A stretch of 64,000 bases of DNA from Adiantum capillus-veneris (GCA_014529385.2 CM043971.1:89517340-89581339), one strand, 5' to 3'. Positions 51,260 to 63,367 are shown, numbered from the stretch's first letter. Program-made: numbers and translations. The notes: generated by a model not told the origin, from the letters alone.

Positions 51260-52402
51260 AGTCACAAACGGGAGCGCATAACAATATAAAATATACTTGG
51301 ATAAATAGAATTTATCACTTAATACCGAAGCCAAAGGATATATAGAGAGAAATAAATAGAGAGATAGAGAGTGAGAAGATCGACACAGTACTGGGGACCA
51401 AAAGATGGGCTGGTCCCTCCCCTTAAAGAGAATTCTTTATTAGGGAGAATCTTTTTACAAGCACAAGAACCGGAGAAAACCCCTCCGTTCTAAATCTCTG
51501 ACTCAATGGTCGTTCCTTCCCGTAAGGGAGATCCGAGAGACAAGCTCTCAATCCTTTTTCTGTCTGTACTCGGAGTAGAGACTCCGCAGACAATTTCCGA
51601 ATTCCGTTTTCGGAATTCCCAAGCGCAGGCCGAAGCCTTCTCGCTTCTCCTTCGCGATGAAGTACCTGCAAACACACACGCAAACACGCGACAACAATTC
51701 GTATGGCGAATCCACAATAGATACTTGTCGCTCTTGCGTGGGAAAAGCGACTTCCGTGCTTCGTAGTCTCGCAATCTCTCGCGTCTTCTGGCGGCAGAGT
51801 CTTCTCTTGTTGGCGCTGGCAACTCCTTTTCAGTGAGGGCATGTGGTGCTTTTATAGCTCCTTGACCACGGCATGAATAGCTGCTCACGTAGAGATCGCG
51901 GCCATTTTTTATTTTTATTTTTTTCAAAAAAAAAATCGTTTTTTTTTTTTTTTTTCTGTTCTACCTGAAATAGGGAGAGAGAATTCGCTGGCTGATCTGT
52001 TGCCTCATTTATCAGATGGCTGCCCACTTATTAAATGGGCGGCCAGCGTATTTTAAAAATAGTCTGAATCTGCCCAAAAACTCAATAAAACCTTATAAGT
52101 TAAAAACAATGCTTTCGCAGCACTTCCCAGGCGTCCCTGGATGCAACCACATGCACGAACGCAATGCAAACATAGATTCCTCGTGGAAAAGCGTTTGCTC
52201 TTCCCGGAAAACTCGTTCAAATTTTCCGCTTTTTAAGAAAAGCTTCTCAGAAGCCATCTTTATTCTTGTGCTTGCGTCTTTACGCGTATTCCTCTTTTCT
52301 AGTTCGGATTTCCTCTCGACTATGGATATCCCCTTTCCGATGCACCCGTCACCCACCTTGTGACGCATCAGGAATATCCATTACCTAGTCCTTTCCTACC
52401 GA
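51260..52402 (-). repeat. G3 3' LTR, truncated
   Basis: Matches 54581-55689 with few differences (GGATAAATAGAATTTATC, CAGACAATTTCCGAATTCC, CCTTGTGACGCATCAGGAAT). The expected start T reads A at 51260. Confidence 0.85.
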
Positions 52403-53850
52403 ATCTGTTAACTCAATTTCACCTTCTCAATCCCGAGAAGAATAATCCTCCTAAAAATCAATTTAGGTCTATTTCCTTGCGCATAACCTTGCGCTATTAG
52501 TCTTGAGGATATTAAACCTCTTCTTTCCTCCCACATAGGGAATGCCCAAGTCATAGAGCATTAAGCTTGATGTCTTTCTTTCACAAACAAAGTTTGCGAT
52601 CACCTTAAAGAAGGTTCTTATTCCGGGTCGTCGCTCAATGTAGGCAGACGGTTCCAATCCGAAGATTTCCTTGTGCACGGCGGCACTTCATTCCACCACC
52701 AGCAGTGTTTTCCCGACGCCCATTAGAGTTTGTTCCTTTCAGAATCATAAAAAATGATTCACCTTGCTTGCATCAATGACGCCTTGCAAAATCTCAGGCA
52801 GATAGGATTCCAGCCATAGCATTTTCTGAACGTACGTTCAAACCCGGTTCACAATAGAGCGAACCCTCTTTGATTCTCAGGGAAGTTCTCCCATATGTAA
52901 TTCTTACCATTTTGAAACGGTTGGTGAATTATATTCTTACGAACATAGTAGTTCGAATTTATTCTAGCAACGTGTAAATGCTACTTGACCTGCTCATGGA
53001 GAAACATATACTGCAACCAAAAGTTGCTACTGTAATGGTAAAAGCACATAGCGTACTCAATGATCAACGACCATAAGAAAACCTCTTCTCCGTAGAGAAA
53101 CTCAAATTCCTTCTACCAAACACATCTCAAATAGAGATTCTCGTGTCGGAATATCCTTGCGCGCAAAAAGGCGCTCAAGAGAGTATAACAAACTCTCGTC
53201 CAGTTCCTTGGCATAGGTCTACATCTTTGTGTGTTATCCATGTACTCAAAGGTGTACATAAGTTTCAGTGAGCCATGCTCAACCTAACGATCCCTTGGCT
53301 CGATCGTAGAGCAAAACCCGCTCATCAAATAAACTAGGATTTTAATCCTTGGATTCCTCGAGCACAGGTCGTAGTCGTCACTTGTTCCTTCCCTCGTAAA
53401 GAGAGTGTTCATTCACTTGTGCGAAAAGCACTACCATGTCTTCCCTGACCGGGTAGGGAGTGTTGGTTCATAAGCTTAGTAAAAGCTTTTCTTGGTTGAA
53501 AGATCGGAATGGTTCCTTCCTTTTTGCCGTCCTACCCGCAATAGCAGGTAATTTGTTGGAGAACTACCGGATACCAGATCAATAGTTGACCTCTCGGCTA
53601 GTTGAGCAAACCAATTCATCTCAAAAAACAATGTTTCAAATTGATCCTACTCTCATAGATACTCGAGAGTGATTGTCCTGGTTAGACACGTGCATATCTC
53701 GTGCATAAAAGCAATACGCATTTTATGAGTTCCTCAAAGATTTAACTTTGATCAAAGATCTGTCCTCTCACTTAAAGTTTGAGGGTCAAAAACTCAGGAG
53801 TTAGATTGAATTCCCTTACTCCAAACTTTAAGTCCTTTGTTGAATTTGTT
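52403..53850. other. G3 interior, unassigned part
   Basis: No protease, reverse transcriptase or integrase motif is found on either strand. A 69-codon minus-strand frame at 52469-52678 is not recognised. Confidence 0.5.
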
Positions 53851-54420
53851 CATCTTTTCTTCCTCATAGAGGATCAAGAATGGAGCTACCTTGGCAAGAG
53901 TGAACCACTACTTGCTTTGACTCGCTCGTGTTCCTCTTGGGCAAACCAATCCCAATCTTCTTGAATGCCTTCCTCAAAGCGTAGAGAAAAAAAAAATTTG
54001 TCTGAAAATTCAGCCTTGAATTGAATCCAAGTCTTGTTGTAAGTTCCTTGCAAAGCTTTGGTATACCACCAAGTACTTGCAATCCCCCTTGAGGTGTTTG
54101 GTCACATGCCTCACCTTCGACGCTTCTCAGAAATTGCCGTTTGCAAGGCAACTTCAAACTGTCGAATGAAAGCGGTAGCTTTCGGGGCATCTTTCCTTCT
54201 GTCAAAAGTATCAAACTTGACTGGAAGTGTTTCTAGGTCTAGAGACCTTCTTCATATCCTTCCCGAAATGACGGGATTTCTTGGCTATGGTTCTGGATTG
54301 ATGTTAATGGATATTTTCTAGATTCTGAAGGATCTTGAGCATTCCGCTCCTTGGATACTCTAGGTTCTTGAGCATCATGCTCTTGTCGCCTTCTCAGAGA
54401 ATCCCAAGTCTTGTGTCGAC
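53851..54420 (-). pseudogene. G3 Gag-like remnant
   Basis: On the minus strand, near 54215-54110, PVKFDTFDRRKDAPKATAF leads into FIRQFEVAL, the style of a retrotransposon Gag core. A related segment continues in another frame (STWWYTKAL near 54070). Frameshifts and stops prevent translation. A zinc knuckle is not seen. Confidence 0.55.
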
Positions 54421-54567
54421 TTCTTGAAGAGAAAAAAATTCAAACTCTACGAGTTTTTTCCTGCAGGACTTAGGTTTCCGCCTGCTTACTTCTCTCTTGG
54501 CTTGTCATGGCTTCTTCCCGTATCTTCCCACAGTCGTCCTCCTTCACAGAGAAAGAGAGGAGACCAT

Positions 54568-54579
54568 GCTCTAATACCA
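54568..54579 (-). other. G3 primer-binding site
   Basis: TGGTATTAGAGC on the minus strand, one base after the LTR end TTTGTGACA, is complementary to the initiator tRNA-Met 3' end with one difference. Confidence 0.78.
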
Positions 54580-54580
54580 T

Positions 54581-56061
54581 TGTCACAAACGGGAAGGCAT
54601 AACAATATAAAATATACTTGGATAAATAGAATTTATCGCTTAATACCGAAGCCAAAGGATATATAGAGAGAAATAAATAGAGAGCTAGACAGTGAGAAGA
54701 TCGACACAGTACTGGGGACCAGAAGATGGGCTGGTCCCCCCCCCTTAAAGAGAATTCTTTATTAGGGAGAATCTTTTACAAGCACAAGAACCGGAGAAAA
54801 CCCCTCCGTTCTAAATCTCTGACTCGATGGTCGTTCCTTCCCGTAAGGGAAATCCGAGAGACAAGCTCTCAATCCTTTTTCTGTCTGTACTCGGAGTTGA
54901 GACTCCGCAGACAATTTCCGAATTCCGTTTTCGGAATTCCCAAGTGCAGGCCAAAGCCTTCTCGCTTCTCCTTCGCGATGAAGTACCTGCAAACACACAC
55001 GCAAACACGCAACAACAATTCGTATGGCGAATCAACAATAGATACTTGTCGCTCTTGCGCGGGAAAACCGACTTCCGTGCTTCGTAGTCTCGCGATCTCT
55101 CGCGTCTTCTGGCGGTAGAGTCTTCTCTTGCTGGCGCTCGCAACTCCTTTTCAGTGAGGGCATGTGGTGCTTTTATAGCTCCTTGACCACGGCATGAATA
55201 GCTGCTCGCGTAGAGATCGCAGCCGGGTTTTTTTTCCCGTTTTATTTTTCCTGTTCTACCCGCAATAGGGAGAGAGAATTCGCTGGCTGATCTGTTGCCT
55301 CATTTATCAGATGGCTGCCCACGTATTAAATGGGTGGCCGGCGTATTTTAAAAATAGTCTGAATCTGCCCAAAAACTCAATAAAACCTTATAAGTTAAAA
55401 ACAATGCTTCCACAGCACTTCCCAAGCGTCCCTGGATGCAACCACATGCACAAATGCAATGTAAACATAGATTCCTCGCGGGAAAGCGTTTGGGAAAACT
55501 CGTTCAAATTTTCCGCTTTTTAAGAAAAGCTTCTCAGAACCCATCTTTATTCTTGTGCTTGCGTCTTTACGCGTATTCCCCTTTTCTAGTTCGGATTTCC
55601 TCTCGACCATGGATATCCCCTTTCCGATGCACCCGTCACCCACCTTGTGACGCATCAGGAATACCCATTACCTAGTCCTTTCCTACCGAGCTTACGGTAC
55701 AATCTCCTTCACGATGCTCTATGTCACCCATCCTATGACGCATCAGAGATGTCCGTTCTCGGATGGTCGGATACTTCTTTATTGATGCTCCCTGTCACCC
55801 ATCCGTTGTGACGCATCAGAAGTACCCGTTCCTGGTAGCCTTACAGATATTCCCGTTCTCAGTGCTCCCGTCATTACTTTCAATGACGCACTAGGAATAC
55901 TCTGTACTCGGATGTCTCGAGTGAGAAAAACCCTCTCACTTAAAATTACAATAACTCATTTAAAATTATTTTTCCTTGGTGTTCCAAGCGAGAAAACCCT
56001 CTCACTTATAAATCCAATAATTCATTTAGAATTATTTTTCTGTCAAATAAAGCCAATTTAG

Positions 56062-56063
<2 letters not shown>
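54581..56063 (-). repeat. G3 5' LTR
   Basis: 1.48 kb. Its outer part holds repeated GTCACCC-ATGACGCATCAG units (about 55640, 55725, 55795) and two copies of AGAAAACCCTCTCACTTA-type sequence near 55930 and 55990. Confidence 0.82.

Positions 56064-56112
<49 letters not shown>
56064..56112. repeat. (GA)n tract
   Basis: 49 bases of GA form the (CT)n tail of LINE copy D on its own strand, and also the insertion site of G3. Confidence 0.95.
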
Positions 56113-56115
<3 letters not shown>

Positions 56116-57160
56116 GAAATGAAATGAAATGTTATATTAACGTCTTCAAAAGGCCAGAGTGACCTATGAGACCAAACTGATACAAAAGTGGTGAACCTGT
56201 TACAATGTCTGAAAAGTGTGAAAGTGTGAAAATAAATGCGAAAAACTAAATACAAAGTATTAGATAAACTTCTTAGGAGCATTCTGGGTGTCTGGCTAGA
56301 ATGCTTCTAATCCTTTGTTGTAGTCTCCTCCCGTGAAGTGTGCTTCTGCATCTCGGTCGTGGTCGTCTCGATTTCCTAAGCTCAATCGCCCTGTCAATGA
56401 GGGTGCCTTTGGTATGAATGTGGGTACTCCTTTGTGCTCGCTGCTGGCCTCTTGCTTCTCCTTCCATTCCTGCTTCTCTCGATCCGAAGAAATCTGTGAT
56501 CTGCCTCTGAGGCTGTAGTGCTCTTTGTCTTCTCATTAAATTATCCCTGTGCCGATGTAGTTCCAGTAGGTACAGGCCTAAGCACCTTTGATCTTGGTAT
56601 TGCATGACTCTATCTAAAGGTACAAAGCCTTCTTTAAATAGGCAATGGAAACGCCCACGTATCTCATAATATACGGTGCAATGACATATGTAGTGTAATT
56701 CTGTCTCCGGCTCCATTCCGCATAACTTGCAAATTCTGCTCTCAGGTGGGATTCCCCTAAATCTGCCAAATTCAATTTCCAGCTGGTGTGAGGATGTACG
56801 AATCTGACCAATAGCACATCTCAAACCATGAGACAAGTGGGTATCCATGTAGCTCGGGCGAATCACAAAACCATCTTCAGATAGCTGTAGGAAGTTTTCT
56901 TTGTAGTCGGCCATCTTCGTGCCCAATTCTTGTGTAGGGTCTACCCATGTCCTCTTAGTGTCCAACTATATAAGATCCTGGCGGATGATTTTATTAATCT
57001 CCGTTCGTGTCATTGCAAGTGATGGAGCCTCAAGAGAGTATTGGAAGGGGGGTAATCTTTCCATACTGAACCCGTGTCTCTGAAACCACGAGGACAGTTG
57101 CGCATACCAGCATGATGTATCTCCTTTCATTGCTAATTGTCGAGAGGATTCGAAAGTTGA
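56113..57160 (-). mobile_element. CT-associated LINE, copy D (5' truncated)
   Basis: Reads on the minus strand from ESSRQLAMKGDTSC to the 3' tail. The C-terminal frame 56965-56273 is open for 230 codons and has the zinc knuckle CKLCGMEPETELHYICHC and a basic tail. The preceding codon is a TAG (56966-56968) where copy A has CAG. Its 5' junction at about 57160 sits in GA-rich sequence (GAGCTTGAGAGAGAGAG). Confidence 0.9.
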
Positions 57161-58519
57161 CTCCTGGAGAGCTTGAGAGAGAGAGCGAGCTTGAGCTTGA
57201 GGGCAAGGGAGAGAGAGCTTGAGAGATTGAGCAATGAGGGTAGACCGTAGAATGGTAGAGCTTGATCCTTGAGGGTACAGCCTTGAGGCTTGAGAGCAAG
57301 GGAGAGAGTCAATACTCAAATGTGAAGGAAAGGGGTGATAGGGGGGTGAATTTTCTAAGCCTCTAGAACTGCCCGTTAAAGCTAGCCGTTTCAGCCTGTT
57401 GGAGGTTCAAAAATCTGCCCGTTCCGACCCGTCCAATGTGGTACCAATGCACCATTCGGAACGCCAAAACGTTCCGAGCCGTTCCGAATTGGCAGGCAAG
57501 GGGGGAACGCCGTTCCGGCGTTCCAGGGCCACGGGAACCCATTCCCTGGTAACTCTGGTCTATACAACCTACTTACTAATCACCACTTGATACAAAAGTC
57601 TTGAGTGTGCATATTAAAGGTACAACTTTAAGAACTTCAAATAACAATCGAACTGAAAGAGATGCACGACACACAAGACGAGGAGTGGCGGAGTTCCACC
57701 CCTAGAGAGCACTGGCCCCAAACCTTGGTGCCCCTTTCGGTATTTCTTTATATTGCTTAAACTCGGTACAATGCCTATACTCCACGCTCTGCACCTTGAC
57801 CTGTAAGCGTACCAGAGACGGAGCCCTCTGTGCATATTTAAAGGCCCTTGGACTATGAAAAGCAGTTACATGAAAAGCTTGAAATCCAAAAGCATATGAC
57901 CCAAAAGGTGGCGTTGAAAATCAGTCAACGTAAATCACGAAAATCTGTACAAGCTACCACATCAGCACAATCAACGTGAAACGTGGCAATCCGTACAGAC
58001 TGCCACGTCAGCAAGTCAGCACAAAATGCGGAATTCTGTACTGGCCTACCACGTCATCACGCTCCACGCAAGTCTTTGTGTGTGTGTTGGGTCCCACTTT
58101 ATTTTAATGGCTTTAGGTCCCCAAGGCCCCATCAGACGGGATCCCGTAAGTTGATGGGAACTCGTCTTTAAAAATAGGCCACTTGGTAAGACTTTGCAAG
58201 TTTGTAAAACTTCTTTTGTTGCTTGTTGTTCTTAGGATTTAGGCCCCTCGACCGGGATCTGCCGATTGGCTCCGTTCTTCAATGGCTTGACACATCAACA
58301 ATTTGTGAAATCACCCCTTCTTGAAAGAAAGTAATTGTCCGCAATTACAGCATATCTGCAAAACAACTAAAGTTAGCTCAAAAATTTCCAAGATTCATTC
58401 CGAGGGACAATCAGTTTTCTCATTCCAGATTGGAGCTCTTGAAGCTATGAAACTTTGTCCGCGGTATGAAGCTACTCAATGCCTACCTCGTCACTCATAA
58501 CCTAAAAAGGTCCAAGCCA
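57161..58519. other. Unassigned DNA with CGTTCC-rich patch
   Basis: 57190-57310 is GA- and GCTTGAG-rich. At 57420-57525 the hexamers CGTTCC and GGAACG occur seven times, mixing both orientations. Nothing coding is recognised. The right limit is the first base that matches the G2 LTR. Confidence 0.5.
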
Positions 58520-59118
58520 TGTTATCCACTTTGTTTGTGATCATTTGCACTCTCTCACTAAAGGAACGGAAGGCTCTCCCTTGCGTAAGTAAAAGGAACC
58601 TTGAACAAAGTTCGAAGCACTCATCTTGAGCAAAGTTCAACAATCACTTCCGCTCCACATCACATTGGTATTAGAGCTTTGGCAGTGTTCTGTATCACTC
58701 AAGGAAAGAACCACAGAATTTTGTTTTGCTTGTTGCGGTCGCACGTAACCCAAGTCCTCTTGGGCGTGTCGATTCCTAATCGTGCTTTTGAAGAGTGACG
58801 GGAAACCCAAGAAAGAAGGGCTTGTCTAGCCTCCCCTTGTCTCTCTTTTCACTCATTGAGAGCCGACCGTGCACTTAGGCGGCCGGCCAATCGACGTGAG
58901 GTGGGAAAAAGCAACCTTGGTGTGAGCACAAGGCCGCTAAGGGGTGCGCCTGCGAAAAAGAGAAGAGCTCGGGTAAAGAGAAGATCCTTCTCTAACACAG
59001 ATTGCAATCTAAAGAAGAACCTCAAGAACCTCAAGACTCAAGACCCTCAAGAACCTCACGAACCAAGACCCACAAGAACCAAAGTTCCTCGTGAACTTCA
59101 GAACCCAAGACTTCAAGT

Positions 59119-60620
59119 GTATGGTCATTACCCGAAGCGGAATGGATACTTCGCATGGAGGTGATGAGCATGGCGGTGGCGAAGAAGAATTTTCCCTACC
59201 AGGAGGTTTTTCTGACCCTCCCCCTTCCCCATCTACGCCAAGGATTTCACCATATCCTATGGAGGCTTTGGTCAAATTGATGACAGACATGATGCTACAC
59301 CAAGAAGCGCAACGCCAAGAAAGACAGGACTCCTTGGATAGCGAGCGTGAGCAAGCGCGTTGGGCGGCCGAGGAATGAAAAGAAAGAAAAACAGATAGAA
59401 AGGCAGCTATTGAGCGTGAGCGTAAGCAAGCACGCTTGGCGGCCGAAGCAAGAAAAGAGGCGGCCGAAGAAAGACAGGCAGCCATTGAGCATGAGCGTGA
59501 GCAAGGGCGCTTAGCAGCCGAAGTAAGAAAGGAGGCAGCCGAAGAGAGATGAGCAGCTTTGGAGGCCGAGCGTGAGGCGCAAAGAGACCAACGCATGCAA
59601 GAGTTGGTCCGACAGGTTATCACCTCGAAGTCCGAGCCGGCCAAACATGTTGGTAGTTCATCAAGTGGCGCAAGCCGAGATTCGGACTACAACAACCCCG
59701 TCACCGAGAAGTTGACTTTCAGTAAGTATGACGGTAAGATGGATGCTAGTGTTATTCATTTCTTGGTTGCATCAATTTAATGCTTATTTTGCGACAACTA
59801 AGAAAACTGGAAATAGCAAGGTTTTGACGGCAGCTATGTACCTTGCCGGTGATGCCACTAATTGGTACCACGCATGGCAAGAAGCACAGTTGACCGCGCA
59901 CCTAGAGGAAGCCGAGGAAGGCATGCCCCTTTCCTGCAATTGACCGACTTCCAAGACAAGCTCAAGGCGCGGTTTATGGCACCACAATACCTAGCACGGG
60001 TGAAAGACGATTGGCGCAGTCTCAAGCAAAATGGTATGCCAGTTATGTTTTTCTCTAATCATGTTTTGCAGCTCGGCACCCAATTACGCAAATCGGATAA
60101 TGAGCGCAAGGAGGCTTTCATTTTTGGATTGGAGGATTATATCAGGATTGATGTCGAAGTCCTCGACCCCATCAATCTCAACAAGGCGATAGCGATTGCT
60201 CTCACACAAGAGATGAAGCACAACAAGGGAAAGCCTAAGGAAAACAAGGCTTCCACAAGTACCACTCAGACTTCTCAGAACCCTCTGAACGGTACGAACG
60301 GTAAGAATGGTAAGAACGGTAACTCTTCTAACCAACCTTCCAATAGTCTCTCAGAAAAGAACTCTCCAAATGAAGTTAAGGGTAAAGCTAACAGAATTGC
60401 TAAACCTAAGCTCACTCCAGATGAAAAAGCAGAACAAGGAATTTTAGGAGGATACATCACGTCGGAAGAACAAAGCATTTATTCTAAGGAAGGTCGTTGT
60501 TTTCATTCACATCAAGGGTCACATAAAAAGAACATGTCCTAAGCTTGAATCTAAAGAACCCACAGAACCCACTTCCTCTGTCAATGCAATAAATGAGAAC
60601 ACGAGTGTGACCCAAGTCTC
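59119..60620 (+). pseudogene. G2 Gag
   Basis: Starts MVITRSGMDTSH like G1. The coiled-coil arm (59290-59590) is built of EREQARLAAEARKEAAEER-type units. The Gag core (EKLTFSKYDGKMD, YLAGDATNWYHAW, FQDKLKARF, LGTQLRKSDNERKEAFIFGL) continues to about 60200, then a Ser/Asn linker and a zinc knuckle remnant at 60498-60540. TGA replaces a probable CGA at 59376-59378 and 59550. One extra T at 59758-59763 and a shift near 59940 break the frame, as does another in the knuckle, whose second Cys is Ser. Confidence 0.85.
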
Positions 60621-61169
60621 TCATGATCCTCCCATTGACGAGTTTCTCATTAAGTGTTATGGTCATGTGAAGGGTCATCGTTTTGTCATATTGTTTGACC
60701 CAGGCAATATGCATGATTTGATTAGTGACTCTCTTGTCAAAAGAGCCCGCTTGGAGGTTCGCAAGACATCTCCTCTCGAGGTGTCAAGCTTCTCTCCCGG
60801 TATGGACTCTCTCATCACGCAAGAGTGCCTTGATGTTTTGTTCACTGTTCAACAAGAGTCCTTCCGCAGAAAATTGTAGTCTCTCCTCTTTCAGGATGTG
60901 ATATGCTTTTGGGCATTCGATGGTTTCGTGAGCATAACCCTCTCATTGATTGGGCGGACAATACGTTCACTTTCAATGCCAAAAGTGACTCTCCCATTGT
61001 CATTCGTGGAGAGCAAGTTGTTCATTATTCATCTCTCATTTCTAATGTGCAGGCGAAGATTGAAAAGAATCAAGAGAAGGAGACTCTCTCGGTCTTGTCT
61101 TTTCCAAAGCATGACACACATGATTTGCATGATAATGATAAGCATGATGATTTGCAGATCAAGATGTGA
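60600..61169 (+). pseudogene. G2 retropepsin-like protease and start of pol
   Basis: 60607-60879 reads FVILFDPGNMHDLIS, the position of the DSG/DTG active site of retroviral-type proteases, with DPG here as in some plant gypsy elements. After a frameshift near 60880, 60903-61169 reads MLLGIRWFREHNPLIDW, which matches the GMDWL-type end of the gypsy protease. The reverse transcriptase that should follow is absent. Confidence 0.75.
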
Positions 61170-61445
61170 TTATTCACGAGCATGATGATTTGCATGATCA
61201 AGATGTGATTATTCACGAGCATGATGATTTGCAGGAAGAAGCTTTGATTGTTCACAAGGATGATGGTTTAATAGATGCTTTTTCTAGTGAAGCTAACCTC
61301 ATTGCAGATTCGATCAATCACGAAGAACCAATCTTGGCTCTTAAGTCGAGGTCCTAAGAACCCCCACAGGAAGATTCGATCTATCACGAAGAACCGATCT
61401 TGGCTCTCGAGTCAAGGTCCAAAGAACCCCACGGGAAGTATTCTG
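61145..61445 (+). repeat. Two tandem repeats in the G2 interior
   Basis: A 45-bp unit (GATGTGATTATTCACGAGCA, TGATGATTTGCA) is repeated two to three times at 61140-61240. A unit of about 66 bp (GATTCGATCAATCACGAAGA, CTTGGCTCT) is repeated twice at 61308-61440. Both encode acidic, His-rich peptide. Confidence 0.82.
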
Positions 61446-61452
61446 TGTTCGA

Positions 61453-61956
61453 ATGATTAGTCAGCACGCATTGTTCGAGTGTTTCATTCGTGATGCTTTC
61501 CTGAATTTTAGTCACCGTCCTTATGTGATCCCTTTTCATAGGCATGATATCTTGTACGCTGAGCACGATTCACTCATGAATGAGCACGGATGTATGCGGA
61601 TTACTCATGAAAAGATGAAAAATTTGCACCCAAGGAATTCACATTCCATGTCTCTTCCTTGGCATGACATAGTATCAAAAAGAGCACAAGAAGGATTGAC
61701 CATCAAGCATCGGCATTTCCATTGTGATTTGCCACAGTTGATTGATTTAGATCAGAAAGACATGTTTCGAATCCATTGTTTGTGTGTGTTTGATGAACGG
61801 TTTGGCACTCACTCTCTTTGTTTATCTACATCGCATGCACAGCCTTTAGAGAAGACTATAATTTTTCCAGTCACTTTACATGGAATGGGTTTTTGTGTTG
61901 GAAGTGGTTTCAAGAATTTTCATCCTCGGAGATTCTTGAAGAAGATAGACGCATGA
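61453..61956 (+). CDS. Uncharacterised G2 frame
   Basis: A 167-codon open frame lies in the element where polymerase domains are expected. It is rich in His, Phe and Arg, has several CX and HX pairs (FRIHCLCVF near residue 96-104), and no hydrophobic span long enough for a membrane segment. I recognise no domain. Other parts of G2 carry frameshifts, so its openness may be chance or may mean it is young or retained. The first in-frame codon is ATA-like context after TGTGTTCGA, with ATG at 61453. It could be leftover polymerase-flanking sequence. Confidence 0.35.
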   Translation: MISQHALFECFIRDAFLNFSHRPYVIPFHRHDILYAEHDSLMNEHGCMRITHEKMKNLHPRNSHSMSLPWHDIVSKRAQEGLTIKHRHFHCDLPQLIDLDQKDMFRIHCLCVFDERFGTHSLCLSTSHAQPLEKTIIFPVTLHGMGFCVGSGFKNFHPRRFLKKIDA

Positions 61957-62170
61957 CTATAGACGAAGTTGGAGCATTGACGCAGCCACAGATGACTTTG
62001 TGTCGCTTTCGGCGTGGCCCAAAGAAGCAAACGTTGCAGACCTTTATGAAGTTCAAGTATCGCATGACCCACGCATCAGAGTGGGCCGGCGAAGAGTCCT
62101 TCCCAGGATTTTAGACGATGTTGGCGATTTCCCTCGACGCCATACAGTTCGGTACCAGTACTTTACTTTG

Positions 62171-62182
62171 AAAAGGAGGAGA
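62171..62182 (+). other. G2 polypurine tract
   Basis: AAAAGGAGGAGA lies immediately before the TG start of the 3' LTR. Confidence 0.85.
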
Positions 62183-63367
62183 TGTCACGTGCACATCTAA
62201 CCCTATGTGTACGTGGACAAGCTACTTCACGACATGGGTTTAGTCCAGTTAGCTTAGGAAGTGTTCTGGCACTTTTGTGAGTCTGTTCACAGACCGTGCA
62301 TGTCCAGGCACTTAGAGTAGATGCATATCCTCTGGTTGCACACAGCATGATCATCAGATTACCATCAGAAGCATTTTAACAGTGCACAGACCCATTTTCT
62401 CTATTTTAGCCATTTTTCACTTATTATTAATAAGTGACTTTGTTCGGAAACTGGATAGGGCAATTTTGACAAGCAAGTATATAAGAAACCCTAGCGCTAG
62501 CACTTTCTGGCAAAAGAGGCAGCATGAACCAAGTTTTCAACAGGCACCTTCTCAACAAGACCTCCCCGGCAGTCAACCTAGCGTTTTCAGCCAACAGACC
62601 AAAGACCAACTTAGCGTTTTTCATCAAGAAAAGCCCTAGCATTTGCAGACAGCAGATCAAGCCTGGTGTTAGCAGATTTCCTCAGCAGATCACTAGCGTT
62701 TTTGCATCAGACACAAATTCAGACCTAGCGTTTTTGGATCAGCAAAACAACATATCGTTTTGCAGATTCTCCACGACAGAACCAGCATAGGCATCAGCGT
62801 TTTCAGTTTTCAGCATTCAGACTCCGCAGTAGAACTCCCGAACCTTGCAGATCACATCTTCCCGCAACAGATCCTCGCCGCACGGTCAGATCAGCCAAGG
62901 TTTGCAGATTCAGCCCAGAAAACGCAGATTTCAGCATCTACGTTTTCAGCGCGTCGTGTCGCATCGTCGTCGTCGCCGTCGTCACCGACATAGAGTCAGA
63001 ATTCAGCTGATAAAGATTTGCAGATTTCAGCCATTAGTGTTTTCAAAATTTCAGCCCGTCTCGTCGTCGTCGTCGTCGACATCGTCAACAAGTCCAAAGC
63101 ATTGTAGAGTTTGTGCAATCAATAGTAGACCCCTCTCGCCATAGAGAGTGGAGGGTTTGACAACATTCTGGTGTTGTAATCTTCTCTCTCTACCTCTCAG
63201 TCTCAGCACCTTCATTCACAGTGTTTATCCACTTTGTTTATGATCATTTGCACTCTCTCACTAAAGGAACGGAAGGCTCTCCCTTCCGTAAGTAAAAGGA
63301 ACCTTGAGCACAGTTCGGAGCACTCATCTTGAGCAAAGTTCAACAATCACTTCTGCTGCACCTTACA
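62183..63367 (+). repeat. G2 3' LTR
   Basis: 1185 bp, starting TGTCACGTG and ending CACCTTACA. A promoter-like TATATAAG is at about 62478. The transcribed part is rich in CAGCAGATTTTCAG-like motifs shared with the G1 LTR. Confidence 0.85.

Larger units (their letters stand above)
51260..56063 (-). mobile_element. Long-LTR retroelement G3, non-autonomous
   Basis: Direct repeats 51260-52402 and 54581-55689 align closely over 1.1 kb. The right LTR extends to 56063 (TGCTAAATTGG start on the minus strand, TTTGTGACA end), about 1.48 kb. The PBS TGGTATTAGAGC (54568-54579) lies one base inside it. The interior (52403-54567) carries a decayed Gag-like stretch on the minus strand and nothing recognisable as pol. 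The left LTR lacks its outer 380 bp or so. Both outer ends abut GA-repeat DNA (51251-51259 and 56064-56112), so the element inserted into a (GA)n tract. Confidence 0.82.
58520..63367 (+). mobile_element. Gypsy-like element G2, gag-protease with no reverse transcriptase
   Basis: A 5' LTR remnant (58520-58664) matches the end of the 3' LTR (62183-63367; AAAGGAACGGAAGGCTCTCC). The PBS TGGTATTAGAGC starts at 58666 and the purine tract AAAAGGAGGAGA ends at 62182. Between them lie Gag, a zinc knuckle remnant, a protease-like region and about 1.1 kb of other sequence, including an uncharacterised frame at 61453-61956. No reverse transcriptase, RNase H or integrase is seen, so the element is non-autonomous or internally deleted. 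It is related to G1 in LTR and Gag. Confidence 0.82.

Noticed and set aside
61070-61445. CRISPR-like direct repeats
   Set aside because: Two to three contiguous copies with no spacers, inside a plant retroelement.
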